A stretch of 64,000 bases of DNA from Thalassotalea euphylliae (GTDB taxonomy: Bacteria > Pseudomonadota > Gammaproteobacteria > Enterobacterales > Alteromonadaceae). Location: NCBI RefSeq assembly GCF_003390335.1, contig NZ_QUOU01000001.1:4340001-4404000 (forward strand), given 5' to 3'. Shown here in pieces: positions 43,168 through 52,933 of the stretch (the stretch's first letter is position 1; each line of letters begins with the position of its first letter). The notes beneath the pieces are model-generated. The model made no database searches and was not told the DNA's origin. It saw nothing but the letters and a program-made list of their open reading frames with translations. The position numbers were made by a program, and so were the translations under genes.

Positions 43168-44739
43168 TTGCCAGGCCAAACAACGCTATCCAAACAGCTA
43201 AGAAAACGCGCTGGCATTGAACTTATTATTGCCTCCTTAATCGTGATAGGGATAACCCTTATCACCTTAGTCGCTGACATTGATGCGTTTGAATGGTTAT
43301 TTGAATTTACTCGAGCACATGAAGAATGGGATCTCGATGAAGTAGTACTTTTTATCTTTTATTTAGGCGTCATTGGCAGTATCTATACGTTTAGACGCTT
43401 GCAAGATATCAAAAGGCTAAACCAACAAATATCCGAACTCGCTTTTTTTGATGAGGTCACTCAATTACCCAACCGCGCGCTGGCGACTGACCGGCTCAAC
43501 ATCTTACTGCACAACTATCAACAGAGCGGTAAAAAGCTGGCGGTAGCTTTTGTTGATTTTGATAATTTCAAAGTTATCAATGACACTTATGGCCATAGCT
43601 TAGGTGATTCATTACTCAAGCAAGTGGGTAACCGATTACGCCAGTGTGTTGGTGTCAATGATACGGTTGGCCGACTGGGAGGCGATGAATTTTTACTGCT
43701 TATCACGTATGCAGAGCAGGCTGATTTAGAAGTTGTGGCGACAAAATTACGCGAAGTACAACAACGGCCCTACTTACTCGACTTCAATGAGGTCAAAGTC
43801 ACCTTTAGTATCGGTGTTGCGCTGTATCCAAAAGACGCAACATGCCAAACTGAACTGCTCAAAGCTGCCGATTCCGCGATGTATCACACGAAAAAGCTGG
43901 GAAAGGGAGACATTACCTTCTACGACCACCAAATACGTGAACAATTAACACAACGCTATTACATAGAAACAGGTTTAAAAACGGCAATTAGTCAACGTGA
44001 ATTGCACGTTCAATATCAGCCTCAAGCCAGCCTAAAAACAGAGCAATTAACGGGTTACGAAGCACTCTTACGTTGGCAAAAAGATGGACAGTTTATCAAT
44101 CCCGCAGAGTTTATTACCATTGCCGAAGAAACTGGGCAAATCGAACAAATTGGCTTTTGGGTACTAGAGCAAGCACTGACTGAAATGCAACCCGTGCTCA
44201 CTCATGGCCAAACGTTATCGGTCAACCTTTCTCCGCGACAGTTTCACCAAGAGAACTTAGTTCCCCTCATTAGTAATTTGCTCAATAAGCTTGGCTTTCC
44301 CGCCGAGCAGCTTGAGCTTGAAATCACCGAGTCAGCGATAATCAGCAATTTCGATAGAGCAATTAGCCTGATATCGGAACTTAAAAAGCTTGGTATTACG
44401 ATTGCGGTTGACGACTTTGGTACCGGGTACTCTTCGTTAATTCGTCTACGCGATCTAGGTGCCGACCGACTAAAAATAGATAAGCATTTTATTAACAGAC
44501 TGAATCACTCCGACAAAGACGAACAATTGGTCAAATATATTATAATGCTGGCGCAAAACATGGATCTGAATGTCGTTGCAGAAGGCGTTGAGACACCAGC
44601 CCAATTAGCCAAATTAAGAGAGTTAGGCTGCGATGCGATACAAGGTTACCTGTACGCCCGCCCAATGCCGATTGCTGAGCTATTAAAAAACAAACAAGGT
44701 GATCTACTGTACCCGTTGGCTAACGCTAAGCAAGGTTGA
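43168..44739 (+). CDS. GGDEF-EAL dual-domain cyclic-di-GMP protein
   Basis: The 523-residue inner-membrane protein has two N-terminal transmembrane helices (about 13-35 and 60-80). The GGDEF domain has an intact RLGGDEFLL motif (about 172-180). The EAL domain has GYEALLRW, ITESAIISN, the DDFGTGYSSL loop and VAEGVET, so both catalytic sets look present. It can make or degrade c-di-GMP; which dominates is unknown. The start is a TTG at 43168 with AAGGAG ten bases upstream. It is a single gene, convergent with the YceI gene 18 bases away. Confidence 0.88.
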   Translation: MPGQTTLSKQLRKRAGIELIIASLIVIGITLITLVADIDAFEWLFEFTRAHEEWDLDEVVLFIFYLGVIGSIYTFRRLQDIKRLNQQISELAFFDEVTQLPNRALATDRLNILLHNYQQSGKKLAVAFVDFDNFKVINDTYGHSLGDSLLKQVGNRLRQCVGVNDTVGRLGGDEFLLLITYAEQADLEVVATKLREVQQRPYLLDFNEVKVTFSIGVALYPKDATCQTELLKAADSAMYHTKKLGKGDITFYDHQIREQLTQRYYIETGLKTAISQRELHVQYQPQASLKTEQLTGYEALLRWQKDGQFINPAEFITIAEETGQIEQIGFWVLEQALTEMQPVLTHGQTLSVNLSPRQFHQENLVPLISNLLNKLGFPAEQLELEITESAIISNFDRAISLISELKKLGITIAVDDFGTGYSSLIRLRDLGADRLKIDKHFINRLNHSDKDEQLVKYIIMLAQNMDLNVVAEGVETPAQLAKLRELGCDAIQGYLYARPMPIAELLKNKQGDLLYPLANAKQG

Positions 44740-44757
44740 TAGGCTTGTCTCGCAGGG

Positions 44758-45354
44758 TTAGTTTGTTTGGTATTCAAACACTAAGTTAAACGTAACAGGA
44801 ACGGTATTGCTAATAAGATTTAGCCCTGCGATTGCTCGCAGTTTCTCTATGCCGGCAACTAAGCCATATTGATTGGCATTTAACAATACTGGCTTAACCG
44901 TATTAACAGCAAAGCGATTGCTCGCCAGTTTGATCAGTTGCACTTTCGTTGTTACCGCCTGCTTATTGCCATGAAGGCGAATATCACCCGCTAACGGCAA
45001 ATACTTAATTTGCCCAACAGGTAAAGCTTCAATAAAACGAATATCGACCTTGCCGGTGAATTCAGCTGTAGTAAAGCGATCAAGTTCAAATAACAACTTC
45101 TGCATTCGCTGATCGCGAATTGCGATGGCGGTATTAACACTGGCAAGGTTGATATGAAAACTCACCTGCCCTTGAGCATTGATGTCACCACTAAGGCTCT
45201 CAAAGCTGTGCGTTTCCGCAATATCGCTATTTTTCGTCGTCACAAAACTAAGTTGAGACGCTTCATCGCTTAATTGCCAGCCAGCAAATGTCGGCAGCGT
45301 AACCAGCAAACTGAACAGAGCCGAAAAAGTTGTTAAAGTAACTAAACGTCGCAT
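44758..45354 (-). CDS. YceI-family periplasmic protein
   Basis: The 198-residue protein has a signal peptide (LVTLTTFSALFSLLVTLPTFA-GW). The mature part has the YceI beta-barrel lipocalin-like pattern: SQLSFVTTKNSDIAETHSFESLSGDI, VSFHINLASVNTAIAIRDQRMQKLLFELDRFTTAEFTGKV. Family members bind isoprenoid lipids. The ATG at 45354 is chosen for its signal peptide and AAGGAATAG ribosome-binding site; the frame extends upstream to 45477 without one. It lies downstream of cysQ. Confidence 0.85.
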   Translation of the reverse strand: MRRLVTLTTFSALFSLLVTLPTFAGWQLSDEASQLSFVTTKNSDIAETHSFESLSGDINAQGQVSFHINLASVNTAIAIRDQRMQKLLFELDRFTTAEFTGKVDIRFIEALPVGQIKYLPLAGDIRLHGNKQAVTTKVQLIKLASNRFAVNTVKPVLLNANQYGLVAGIEKLRAIAGLNLISNTVPVTFNLVFEYQTN

Positions 45355-45421
45355 CACTATTCCTTGAAGTTGATTGTTGTAGCGCTTTTTGCGCTCACGC
45401 TTACAATCGCGTAAACCATCA

Positions 45422-46258
45422 TTAAAGCTCGCGCTCGGCACGATGTGGTTTAATGATCTCTTGCCATGGAAACTCACCAGCCCCCAAGCTTAAAAAATCT
45501 GGATTCATTAACGAGTGGCGTTCATTGTAGCTCAGCGGTTGAAACTCACTATCGATGATCGTGCCACCAGCTTGCTCCAAAATACATTGGCTAGCGCCCG
45601 TATCCCATTCACCCGTTGGACCAATACGCAAATAGCAATCAGCACCACCCTCAGCAATTAAACAATTTTTCAGCGAACAGCTACCCAAAGCAATATACTC
45701 AAAATTGAAGTTGGTATTTAAGTATTGCCCCATTAAGCCAAGCTCTTGGCGACGGCTAATCGCCACTTTTACTGGCCGTGACTGATCATAATGCGCAACG
45801 TGAATCTGTTTACTCGATTGCCCGTTGTCTTTAAAGGCGCCAAAGCCTTGTTCAGCGTAGTAAGTTAGGTGATGATCTGGTGCGTGAATAACGCCAATAA
45901 CAGGCCAGCCGTTTTCGACTAACGCGATATTAACGGCAAAATCGCCACTGCCAATAATAAACTCACCCGTGCCATCTATGGGGTCAAGCAACCAGTATCG
46001 TTGCCATTGGCTGCGTTCCGCTAAAGGCAATGCACCTACTTCTTCAGAAATAATCGGAATATCTGGCGTTAAGCGCTTTAGCTCAGCCATAATTGTGGCG
46101 TTTGCAGCTAAATCAGCGCTCGTCACCGGGCTGTCATCAGCTTTCATCTCTGCGGTGAAATTGCGCTTTCGATAAAACGACATCACTTCCTCGCCTGCGA
46201 GCTTTGCAGTATCTATTGCGATTTTTAACAATGGACTTAGCGAGTGTTGTTGTGTCAT
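45422..46258 (-). CDS. cysQ: 3'(2'),5'-bisphosphate nucleotidase CysQ
   Basis: It removes the 3'-phosphate from PAP in sulfur metabolism. The 278-residue protein has the inositol-monophosphatase-type metal motifs: ADDSPVTSADLAAN, ISEEVG, and LLDPIDGTGEFI-GSGDFAVNIAL, then GEWDTGASQCILEQAGG near the end. The start at 46258 overlaps the nudE stop by 4 bases (ATGA), so the two are coupled. Confidence 0.94.
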   Translation of the reverse strand: MTQQHSLSPLLKIAIDTAKLAGEEVMSFYRKRNFTAEMKADDSPVTSADLAANATIMAELKRLTPDIPIISEEVGALPLAERSQWQRYWLLDPIDGTGEFIIGSGDFAVNIALVENGWPVIGVIHAPDHHLTYYAEQGFGAFKDNGQSSKQIHVAHYDQSRPVKVAISRRQELGLMGQYLNTNFNFEYIALGSCSLKNCLIAEGGADCYLRIGPTGEWDTGASQCILEQAGGTIIDSEFQPLSYNERHSLMNPDFLSLGAGEFPWQEIIKPHRAEREL

Positions 46259-46821
46259 TTTAACTCCTGTTGTTTCGTCAACTGATCGCGCACTAACATC
46301 AACGCAGCAATTGAACGAGCTTCGTTGAAATCGCCTTGGCTCAGCAGTGATTGATAGTCTGCTAGCGGCCAAGTGACCACTTCCAACGGCTCAGGTTCAT
46401 CACCTTCCAGTTTCGACGGGTATAACCCGGTGGCGAGATAGATTTTCATATGCGCGTTAAAAAATGCCGGTGCCATTGCAACATCGTGAATATGCACGAG
46501 CTGCTCTGCGCCATAGCCTATCTCTTCTTGCAGTTCGCGATTCGCTGCTTGCTCACCGCTTTCGCCAGCGTCAATCAGCCCTTTTGGAAAACCCAATTCG
46601 TAACTGTGCGTACCGGCGCAGTATTCTCTGACCAATATCATGGTATCTTTGTCAAGCATAGGAACCACCATAACGGCACCGCGACCAGCCCCCGCCATGC
46701 GCTCGTATTCACGAGTTTGGCCATTGCTAAACGCTAGATCAATTTGTTCAATCGCGAAAAAACGACTTTTCGCCACCATGCGACGATCCGTAATTTCAGG
46801 TAAGCGGTTTTTTATAGTCAT
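46255..46821 (-). CDS. nudE: ADP compounds hydrolase NudE
   Basis: A 188-residue Nudix hydrolase that cleaves ADP-ribose-type compounds, Ap3A and NADH. The Nudix box GFPKGLIDAGESGEQAANRE followed by LQEEIGYG matches GX5EX7REUXEEXGU. The N-terminal part has RRMVAKSRFFAIEQIDLAF. It precedes cysQ and is divergent from yrfG, as nudE lies near yrfG in E. coli. Confidence 0.93.
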   Translation of the reverse strand: MTIKNRLPEITDRRMVAKSRFFAIEQIDLAFSNGQTREYERMAGAGRGAVMVVPMLDKDTMILVREYCAGTHSYELGFPKGLIDAGESGEQAANRELQEEIGYGAEQLVHIHDVAMAPAFFNAHMKIYLATGLYPSKLEGDEPEPLEVVTWPLADYQSLLSQGDFNEARSIAALMLVRDQLTKQQELK

Positions 46822-46877
46822 AATACCTAGTGAGTATAGCTAAGCGAAAGTTGGTTATGCACACAACCTATTGTCGT

Positions 46878-46883
46878 TATAAT
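46878..46883 (+). promoter_or_regulatory. -10 element of the yrfG promoter
   Basis: TATAAT lies 12 bases before the first in-frame ATG (46895), too close for a normal leader. This favours the downstream ATG at 46916 as the yrfG start. The -35 (TTATGC, 17-base spacer) is poor. Confidence 0.35.
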
Positions 46884-46915
46884 GCCATAATAAGATGTTT
46901 TCATGGAATAAATCT

Positions 46916-47599
46916 ATGCTCGATTGGTCAGAAATTTCAACCGTACTGCTGGATATGGACGGAACGATCCTCGATCTTCATTACGACAACCGATTTTGGT
47001 TAGAGCACTTACCCAAACGCTATGGCGAAAGTGTCGGCATATCAACAGACGAGGCGCGTGCCAAACTCACCGATCATTATCAAAAGGTGCACGGCACCAT
47101 AGCCTGGTATTGCCTGGATTATTGGGCTGAGCAAACTCAGCTGCCCATTACCGAATTAAAACGCGAGTTAATGCACTTAATTGCTCTGCGCGAAGACGCT
47201 GATGAGTTTTTACGTGCATTGCGCAGCAGTGGCCGCCGCGTGGTGATGGTGACCAATGCCCACCCCGGCAGTTTATCACTTAAAATAGAGCGCACTCAGC
47301 TCGATAAGTATTTTGACAAGCTATACTCGACCCATGAATTTGGTGTGAGTAAAGAGTCACAATCGCTATGGCAACAATTACAGGTGGTTGAACGGTTTGA
47401 TTGTCAACAAACCCTGTTTGTTGACGACAGTCTGCCGATTTTAGACTCGGCCAAAACCTTTGGCATTAAACATTTATTGGCAGTGGCAAACCCAGATAGC
47501 CAGCAGCCTGCTCGAACTATTGTTGATTACCCTGCCATTACTGACTATCGAGTGCTGACTAAGGCGATATTGGCGAATCCGATCATTGATAACGCGTAG
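46916..47599 (+). CDS. yrfG: GMP/IMP nucleotidase YrfG (HAD family)
   Basis: The 227-residue HAD hydrolase dephosphorylates GMP and IMP. HAD motif I is LLDMDGTILDLHYDNRFW, motif II is VMVTNAHPGS, and motif IV is TLFVDDSLPILDSA. The ATG at 46916 (MLDWSEIST) is preferred for a GGAA ribosome-binding site and the promoter position; the ATG at 46895 adds seven residues. It is divergent from nudE and convergent with the gsp operon. In E. coli it is adjacent to hslR. Confidence 0.92.
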   Translation: MLDWSEISTVLLDMDGTILDLHYDNRFWLEHLPKRYGESVGISTDEARAKLTDHYQKVHGTIAWYCLDYWAEQTQLPITELKRELMHLIALREDADEFLRALRSSGRRVVMVTNAHPGSLSLKIERTQLDKYFDKLYSTHEFGVSKESQSLWQQLQVVERFDCQQTLFVDDSLPILDSAKTFGIKHLLAVANPDSQQPARTIVDYPAITDYRVLTKAILANPIIDNA

Positions 47600-47668
47600 A
47601 GTAATGACAGGTAAACCGCAGCAGCTAAGCTAATCGCCAGCAGAAAATGAACTGCGCGTTATCCGCTG

Positions 47669-48418
47669 CTAGAACTTGAGTGCGTAGCGGCCTTGCGCAT
47701 CTGGATTACCAAGGAAAGGTAAGACTTCACGTAACTGCGCTGGGAAGTTGTTACCCGGCGTTAAGTAGCCTTGACCGGAGAGTTGACCATTTAAGCCAAC
47801 CAGTGCGGTGTATTGCAGCCCCAAGCGATTATTAGGCAGCACTTTGACCGCTAGCTTGCCTTGCTGGCACGATAGCTCAGCCGTAAAGCTGCCCAGTTCA
47901 ATGCTTTGTTCGAGGGCATTAACCGCAGCGCGCTGCCAAGTCAGTTGGCCTTGACCATGCTGACATTGATCGCCCACCAAAATGAGTTCGTCGAGTATTA
48001 ACTCCGCTTGCCCAAACGCATCAAGTGGGATCGGCAAGGGCAATAACGGGACAATTTCGCTGGCTGGCATCTGCACGGATAAATTTTCAACGCTAAGTGC
48101 ATCACTGCTTAATAATACTTGCCCCTGCCCTTGTGGTCCGTCACTTAAACGGCTGCCAAATTTGACATCAGCGCCTAATGACAAGGTCAGCAATGACCAA
48201 GGACTGACAGCAACATCGACTTGGTGAACAGTCACCCCTTGATATCGCACGGCACTAATTTTCGGTGACCAAATCGTATCGCTCACTTCACCCAGCGCCA
48301 GCCCTTTGGGTAATTTGTTGTGGCCGATAACGACAGCGGCAGGCGTTAACGCCACCACAAAAACTAGGTAGGCAGCAACTACCAGTGCTGCAATGGCGAT
48401 TTTTACTTTTATGGTCAT
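47669..48418 (-). CDS. gspN: Type II secretion system protein N
   Basis: The 249-residue bitopic inner-membrane protein has an N-terminal transmembrane helix (about 5-27) and a periplasmic domain with LPKGLALGEVSDTIWSPKISAVRYQG and VAVSPWSLLTL, the T2SN pattern. It closes the gspC-N operon, 38 bases after gspM. Confidence 0.88.
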   Translation of the reverse strand: MTIKVKIAIAALVVAAYLVFVVALTPAAVVIGHNKLPKGLALGEVSDTIWSPKISAVRYQGVTVHQVDVAVSPWSLLTLSLGADVKFGSRLSDGPQGQGQVLLSSDALSVENLSVQMPASEIVPLLPLPIPLDAFGQAELILDELILVGDQCQHGQGQLTWQRAAVNALEQSIELGSFTAELSCQQGKLAVKVLPNNRLGLQYTALVGLNGQLSGQGYLTPGNNFPAQLREVLPFLGNPDAQGRYALKF

Positions 48419-48456
48419 TTTTTCTATTTCTACTTGGCGGAGCGTGATTTGTGCGG

Positions 48457-48927
48457 TTAGCGGCTTAATGTCAATCGGCGAATTTTGACAGTCCCTGGAC
48501 TATTACCTGTGGTGATATCAATATTGCTCACCATTAAGCCGTGCTGTTCGGTTAAGGTATTTAACAAACGCAGTAACTGTTCGAATGGAATTTCATCAAT
48601 CCATACTTGTACGCCGTTATCGCCTTGCGGCTGAATACGGGCAATTGAAATTTGATATTGACCCGCAACGCGGTTAACAAGGCTAGACAAACTGCCACCT
48701 GGGCTGATTGAGCGATTGGTCCCTGCCAAGCCATTGACCTTAGCGGTATTGGTTTGCACAAACTGATAAAGTTCTTGCGTGCGCGTCAGCTTTTGCTCAG
48801 CTTTGTCGACCCCTTGATGGATCGGCTGCCACACACCTTGAAACAGAATAAACACCAAAACAACGGCTGCCATCGCTAACACTAAGCGTTGCTCTCGGGT
48901 TTGTAATTGTTGCCACCACTGTTTCAT
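48457..48927 (-). CDS. gspM: Type II secretion system protein M
   Basis: The 156-residue protein has a short cytoplasmic start (MKQWWQQLQTREQRLVLAMA), one transmembrane helix and a periplasmic ferredoxin-like domain with IARIQPQGDNGVQVWIDEIPFEQLLRLL. It partners GspL in the inner-membrane platform. The ATG overlaps the gspL stop. Confidence 0.93.
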   Translation of the reverse strand: MKQWWQQLQTREQRLVLAMAAVVLVFILFQGVWQPIHQGVDKAEQKLTRTQELYQFVQTNTAKVNGLAGTNRSISPGGSLSSLVNRVAGQYQISIARIQPQGDNGVQVWIDEIPFEQLLRLLNTLTEQHGLMVSNIDITTGNSPGTVKIRRLTLSR

Positions 48928-50138
48928 TACGACTCCTTGATACTAAAGGAACCGGTCACGCGGTTACCCTGATTATTCTGCGCCCCTTGGGTCACCGCTA
49001 AACGCGATTTTTCGAGCGCATTTTTAAATTTGTCGAACGCCTGATAGGTGCTCGCTTCCGCTTGCAAACGCAGTTCATTGCGTTTGCCATCGTAGCGCAA
49101 GGCGCTGGTTTGTAGCTCAGGAACTTGCTTAAAGGCGCTCTCTAGCTTAGCTAGCATCGGGAGAAAGCTTGCCTCTGCGCCGCCGCCACTGACTTCGGCC
49201 ACTTTGCGTCTCAGTTGAGACTTAATCGTCGCAATGCGCACTCGTTTGGTGTTCGGGAACGCTTGCTTGTACGTATCGATTATCTCTTGCTCTAGTTGCG
49301 CCGTTGTTTGATTTAGCTGATACCACTGGCTACCTTTAACCCCCAGTTGCAATAGCAGCGCAACCACCGCAAGCGATGCTGCCATAGCCCAGTACTTAAC
49401 CGCTGGTGAGCGCTCCGTTTTAACCGCAAACTCACCCTGTAATAAATTGATATCCCGTTGAGATTGCGCGGCAAATAGTGCCAATGGTAATTCGGCTGGC
49501 GCTTCTTGACATTCAATTGTCACTGGCAAAGCGGGGATCGGCGAGTAATGCACAAAACTCGGCACAGGATCCATCTGTTGCCAATGCTGCGCCATAAACT
49601 GCCACTGGCGCTCATCGAGCGTAGCCCCCTGCCACACGCCTTGGCGGATCACTAACTGGCCGTGATGAGCAATAACACTCCACTTATCACCCTCAAGTGG
49701 CATCAATAAAGTTTCAGGGATCATCACACGACACTTAATGCCAGCGCTGTTAAGTTGCGTAAGCCAAGCGTGCATAAGCTGACGTTCAATTATCGCCACA
49801 TGGCAGTTGTGCTCGCTGTCGCTATGCACTTTATCGGCAAAGGCAAAAAACAACTCATCAACATCTTGCGCTAACTCATCTTCGAGCATGTAAGGCACGG
49901 CTTGGCGCATCGCTTTTGTCGACTTCGCTGGCACTGTCAAGGCTTTCAACAGCACATCACTGCCCGGTGCAATAGCAACTACTTGGCGCTGACGGGCTTT
50001 GTCGCTAATCGAAGTTAATGCCTGTGCATCTGGCACTTCACCGCTGGCAATAATTTCTTGTTGATTTGTCGACCAAACCAGCCACGAAATCGCTTGCTCT
50101 GGCTTACTGGCAAGACGAATGTATAAAGTTTCGCTCAT
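48927..50138 (-). CDS. gspL: Type II secretion system protein L
   Basis: The 403-residue protein has a cytoplasmic actin-like domain (about 1-240, LYIRLASKPEQAISWLVW, VPYMLEDELAQDVDELFFAF), one transmembrane helix (about 250-270), and a periplasmic ferredoxin-like domain. It links the ATPase GspE to GspM and the pseudopilus. The start is one base from the gspK stop. Confidence 0.93.
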   Translation of the reverse strand: MSETLYIRLASKPEQAISWLVWSTNQQEIIASGEVPDAQALTSISDKARQRQVVAIAPGSDVLLKALTVPAKSTKAMRQAVPYMLEDELAQDVDELFFAFADKVHSDSEHNCHVAIIERQLMHAWLTQLNSAGIKCRVMIPETLLMPLEGDKWSVIAHHGQLVIRQGVWQGATLDERQWQFMAQHWQQMDPVPSFVHYSPIPALPVTIECQEAPAELPLALFAAQSQRDINLLQGEFAVKTERSPAVKYWAMAASLAVVALLLQLGVKGSQWYQLNQTTAQLEQEIIDTYKQAFPNTKRVRIATIKSQLRRKVAEVSGGGAEASFLPMLAKLESAFKQVPELQTSALRYDGKRNELRLQAEASTYQAFDKFKNALEKSRLAVTQGAQNNQGNRVTGSFSIKES

Positions 50139-51152
50139 TTAAAAACGTCCTATGGTGCGACTAACGACGTTGACTGTTTTGTTGTCAATCACTTGCAAGG
50201 TTGAGGTCAGGTTAAAGTAACTGCTATTAAATTCAGCGTTAGCCTTTAGTGTAAAGTATTCACTATCAACAACAAACTGTTGTTTTAGCGGTTCGCTAAT
50301 ATTGAGCTGCGTTACTTCCGGTAAGTTGTAGAATGCTTCGACTTCGTCAAAACCCTCTTCATCGCGGGCGCGAATGATGTTGTTGGCTTCATCTTGGCTA
50401 ATATTCAGTAACGCCGACAGCAACACAGCTTGCTCTTGGGTCAGGGTATTGATATTGATTTGATGGCGATCACTTTGCGGCACCACACAAACATAAGGCT
50501 TGATAGCCGCGATTATCGCTGGCGTAAAGTGTTCAATTACCCGTAATTCAGTGACACTGGCCAAGTAATGGTTGGCGGCAAAATGTGGGAATGCTCGGCC
50601 AGCGTAATCGTTATCTTCCGCGCCGCCATTACTGCTTAGTCGATCATTTTCATCAAGCCAGTCGGTCAGCGCATCTGCCATGTATTCTGCTTCAAAATCG
50701 CCGACGCCTTCAATGTTTAGCTTAACCAACAAACGCTCTAGCGCTTGACGCTGTGGCGATTTATTTTGACCTTCGCCACTGCCATCGCCCGCCTCTGCGC
50801 CTTGTGCTCGTAGAGCATTGAGATTGAGACAGGCGTGTAAATCGTATATCGCACCGGTAATTTGCCCATTATCCACAGGGTAGGTGTTTTCGCCACGCGC
50901 CCACTGTTGCTTGAGGTTCGTCACGTCTTCATCTTGCTCATTGTCAAGCTGGAGCACTCGCTTTGCTAACGCTTCAGCGCTCATGGCATACCAATAAGCT
51001 TGCTGGTTAAATTGAATATTAGCACTGCGCTGTAATTGCACTTGCAATCGGGCGGTCATTTCCGTGGCAAGAATCGCCGCCAATGCAACCACAAGTAACA
51101 CTGTGATAAGCGCAACACCGCGTATATTGCTGGGCGTGTTAACATTAGCCAT
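50139..51152 (-). CDS. gspK: Type II secretion system minor pseudopilin K
   Basis: The 337-residue prepilin-like protein has the leader MANVNTPSNIRG and the mature start VALITVLLVVALAAILATEM. Position 5 is Thr, the known absence of Glu5 in GspK. Periplasmic domains include YMADALTDWLDENDRLSSNGGAEDNDY. The ATG at 51152 overlaps the gspJ stop by 8 bases; upstream GTGs are less likely. Confidence 0.93.
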   Translation of the reverse strand: MANVNTPSNIRGVALITVLLVVALAAILATEMTARLQVQLQRSANIQFNQQAYWYAMSAEALAKRVLQLDNEQDEDVTNLKQQWARGENTYPVDNGQITGAIYDLHACLNLNALRAQGAEAGDGSGEGQNKSPQRQALERLLVKLNIEGVGDFEAEYMADALTDWLDENDRLSSNGGAEDNDYAGRAFPHFAANHYLASVTELRVIEHFTPAIIAAIKPYVCVVPQSDRHQININTLTQEQAVLLSALLNISQDEANNIIRARDEEGFDEVEAFYNLPEVTQLNISEPLKQQFVVDSEYFTLKANAEFNSSYFNLTSTLQVIDNKTVNVVSRTIGRF

Positions 51153-51822
51153 TGTCACTGCCACCACCACTTTGCGATCCAGTTAGAGCATTACTATTTG
51201 GCGCATCACCTGCGATTAAAAATTGGCGACGAATTTCACCGAAATCTTGGGTTTGAATAATCAACGCCAGCGCTTGGGGTAAGTTGTTTCCTTGAATTTC
51301 TTTCTGCCATTTGCCCGCTTGATAGAATTCAAATTTAACATCATCAACTTGCGTGATCAGTGGCCTAATTTTGGGCTCTTGCCCAACAACAGGGTCAACA
51401 AAGGTGAAGTGCAAGCGGTTTAAGGTGTTGTCGCTAAGTTGGTAGGCGACAGATTGCAAATCGCTGCGCGGTAGCAATAAATTCGGGTTTGACCAGCCCG
51501 CACGAACAAATGCCAAGGCATTGGTTTCAGAAAAAAAGCCCTGATCATCTAAGTGTAAAAAGCGATTGCTCGGCGCCTCGCCATTGATGCGCATGGTACG
51601 GCGAGTGAGCTGTAACATGTCGCGCTCAATGACGATAAAGGCACGGTTAAGCTCGTTAATGCGCTCATTCTTCGCGCGTGATTGTTCGTCGCTGCGAAAT
51701 ACGGTATCAAAAATCGTAAAGCTCGCTAAACTGACCATGGCAAAAATCGCCATGGCGATGAGCACTTCAATCAGGGTGAAGCCTTGTTTCTGAGGGCTAG
51801 AGATTGCTTGGCGAGGGGACAT
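51145..51822 (-). CDS. gspJ: Type II secretion system minor pseudopilin J
   Basis: The 225-residue prepilin has the cleavage motif QG-FTLIEVLIAMAIFAMVSL with Glu5. The globular part has NRAFIVIERDMLQLTRR and DLQSVAYQLSDNTLNR. A Gly/Ser-rich C-terminal tail ends the protein. It starts where gspI ends. Confidence 0.95.
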   Translation of the reverse strand: MSPRQAISSPQKQGFTLIEVLIAMAIFAMVSLASFTIFDTVFRSDEQSRAKNERINELNRAFIVIERDMLQLTRRTMRINGEAPSNRFLHLDDQGFFSETNALAFVRAGWSNPNLLLPRSDLQSVAYQLSDNTLNRLHFTFVDPVVGQEPKIRPLITQVDDVKFEFYQAGKWQKEIQGNNLPQALALIIQTQDFGEIRRQFLIAGDAPNSNALTGSQSGGGSDNG

Positions 51823-52250
51823 TATTTAACTGTCCTCGCCAAAAACGTGGTTAACTCAGTCAGTGGCTTTTCGTCGGTGGCTTGTTGACGTACTTCAATG
51901 GTGATTTGACGTAAATTGGCATCTTGTGTGCGCACCACTTTTTGTTGCCAGAACCAGGTAGTGCCAGCCATTTCAACTTGCCCTTTGCGGTTGTTGCGCG
52001 GCGGCCAAGTGTCGGTATCTAAGCTGGCGGCGGTTAATTGATTGGCAGCCACCCAGTTGGCGACTGTCTTTTGCTCAAGACGTGATAAGTTGTCAAAATT
52101 GCTCTGCGCCGCCCCCAACAGTGCGACACCCGCAATGGCAAATACCGCCATCGCCAGCATCACCTCGATTAAAGTAAAGCCACGCTTATTGATGTGTAAG
52201 GTGTAGGGCGTTGAATTGTAGCACTTTAATCTGTAAAAAACACTCGCCAT
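51822..52250 (-). CDS. gspI: Type II secretion system minor pseudopilin I
   Basis: The 142-residue prepilin has the motif RG-FTLIEVMLAMAVFAIAG with Glu5, and WVAANQLTAASL, TWFWQQKVVRT after it. The leader of about 24 residues is long for the family; no later ATG, GTG or TTG is available, so the ATG at 52250 is used. Confidence 0.93.
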   Translation of the reverse strand: MASVFYRLKCYNSTPYTLHINKRGFTLIEVMLAMAVFAIAGVALLGAAQSNFDNLSRLEQKTVANWVAANQLTAASLDTDTWPPRNNRKGQVEMAGTTWFWQQKVVRTQDANLRQITIEVRQQATDEKPLTELTTFLARTVK

Positions 52251-52253
52251 TAG

Positions 52254-52847
52254 CTAGCCCCTCGGTTCATTGATGGGGCCTTCAATGGTCAGTGGCGTCG
52301 AATAAAGCCCAGTAACCTTGTACTCAACTTGTGAATCAGCAAACTCATCGAGAAAATAAAAGTTAACACTAAACGGTGTAATGTCGCCGCCAGAGAGCAT
52401 TAACACTTGTGGCTGCGGGGGTAATTCTTCATCTTCTTTGAAATCGTCTTGCTCTGCGAGTACCAATTGTAAGTCTGTCAGCAAAGATGGCTCGACAGGT
52501 AAGTCATCCAAGGTCAGTGATAAGCCCATATTTTCCGGCAGCTCGACAGGCACCAGAGTTTCAGCATCACTGAGTTCCACCCATTGTTCGCCGTCAAACG
52601 CCAAAAAGCGATAGCTTTGCTCTTCAATATACAGGCCAAGCTCGATGTTATTAAGCATGCCATACTCACTGGCGAGCGCAAACAGCCCAGCAAAACGCTG
52701 GCTTTCTTTGGCAAGCTGTTTATCGCTTTGGTTACCACGGAACGTGAACTGAATCGCAGAGGCAAGCATACCGACAATCACGATCACCATCATCATTTCA
52801 ATCAGCGTGAAGCCAGCAGTGCGTGATGAAGATGGGTATTTAAACAT
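52254..52847 (-). CDS. gspH: Type II secretion system minor pseudopilin H
   Basis: The 197-residue prepilin has the motif AG-FTLIEMMMVIVIVGMLASA with Glu5, followed by KESQRFAGLFALASEYGMLNNIELGLYIE. The acidic central part (about 120-140) is rich in Glu and Pro. It starts 86 bases after the gspG stop; gspI follows after 3 bases. Confidence 0.93.
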   Translation of the reverse strand: MFKYPSSSRTAGFTLIEMMMVIVIVGMLASAIQFTFRGNQSDKQLAKESQRFAGLFALASEYGMLNNIELGLYIEEQSYRFLAFDGEQWVELSDAETLVPVELPENMGLSLTLDDLPVEPSLLTDLQLVLAEQDDFKEDEELPPQPQVLMLSGGDITPFSVNFYFLDEFADSQVEYKVTGLYSTPLTIEGPINEPRG

Positions 52848-52933
52848 GCTAGTGGTAAGTTGCGTATGCTTGATAAGGAGTTAAGTGCACCAAGCGAGGG
52901 CATATGTCAGCTTGGCGCTTATAAGATTCGTAA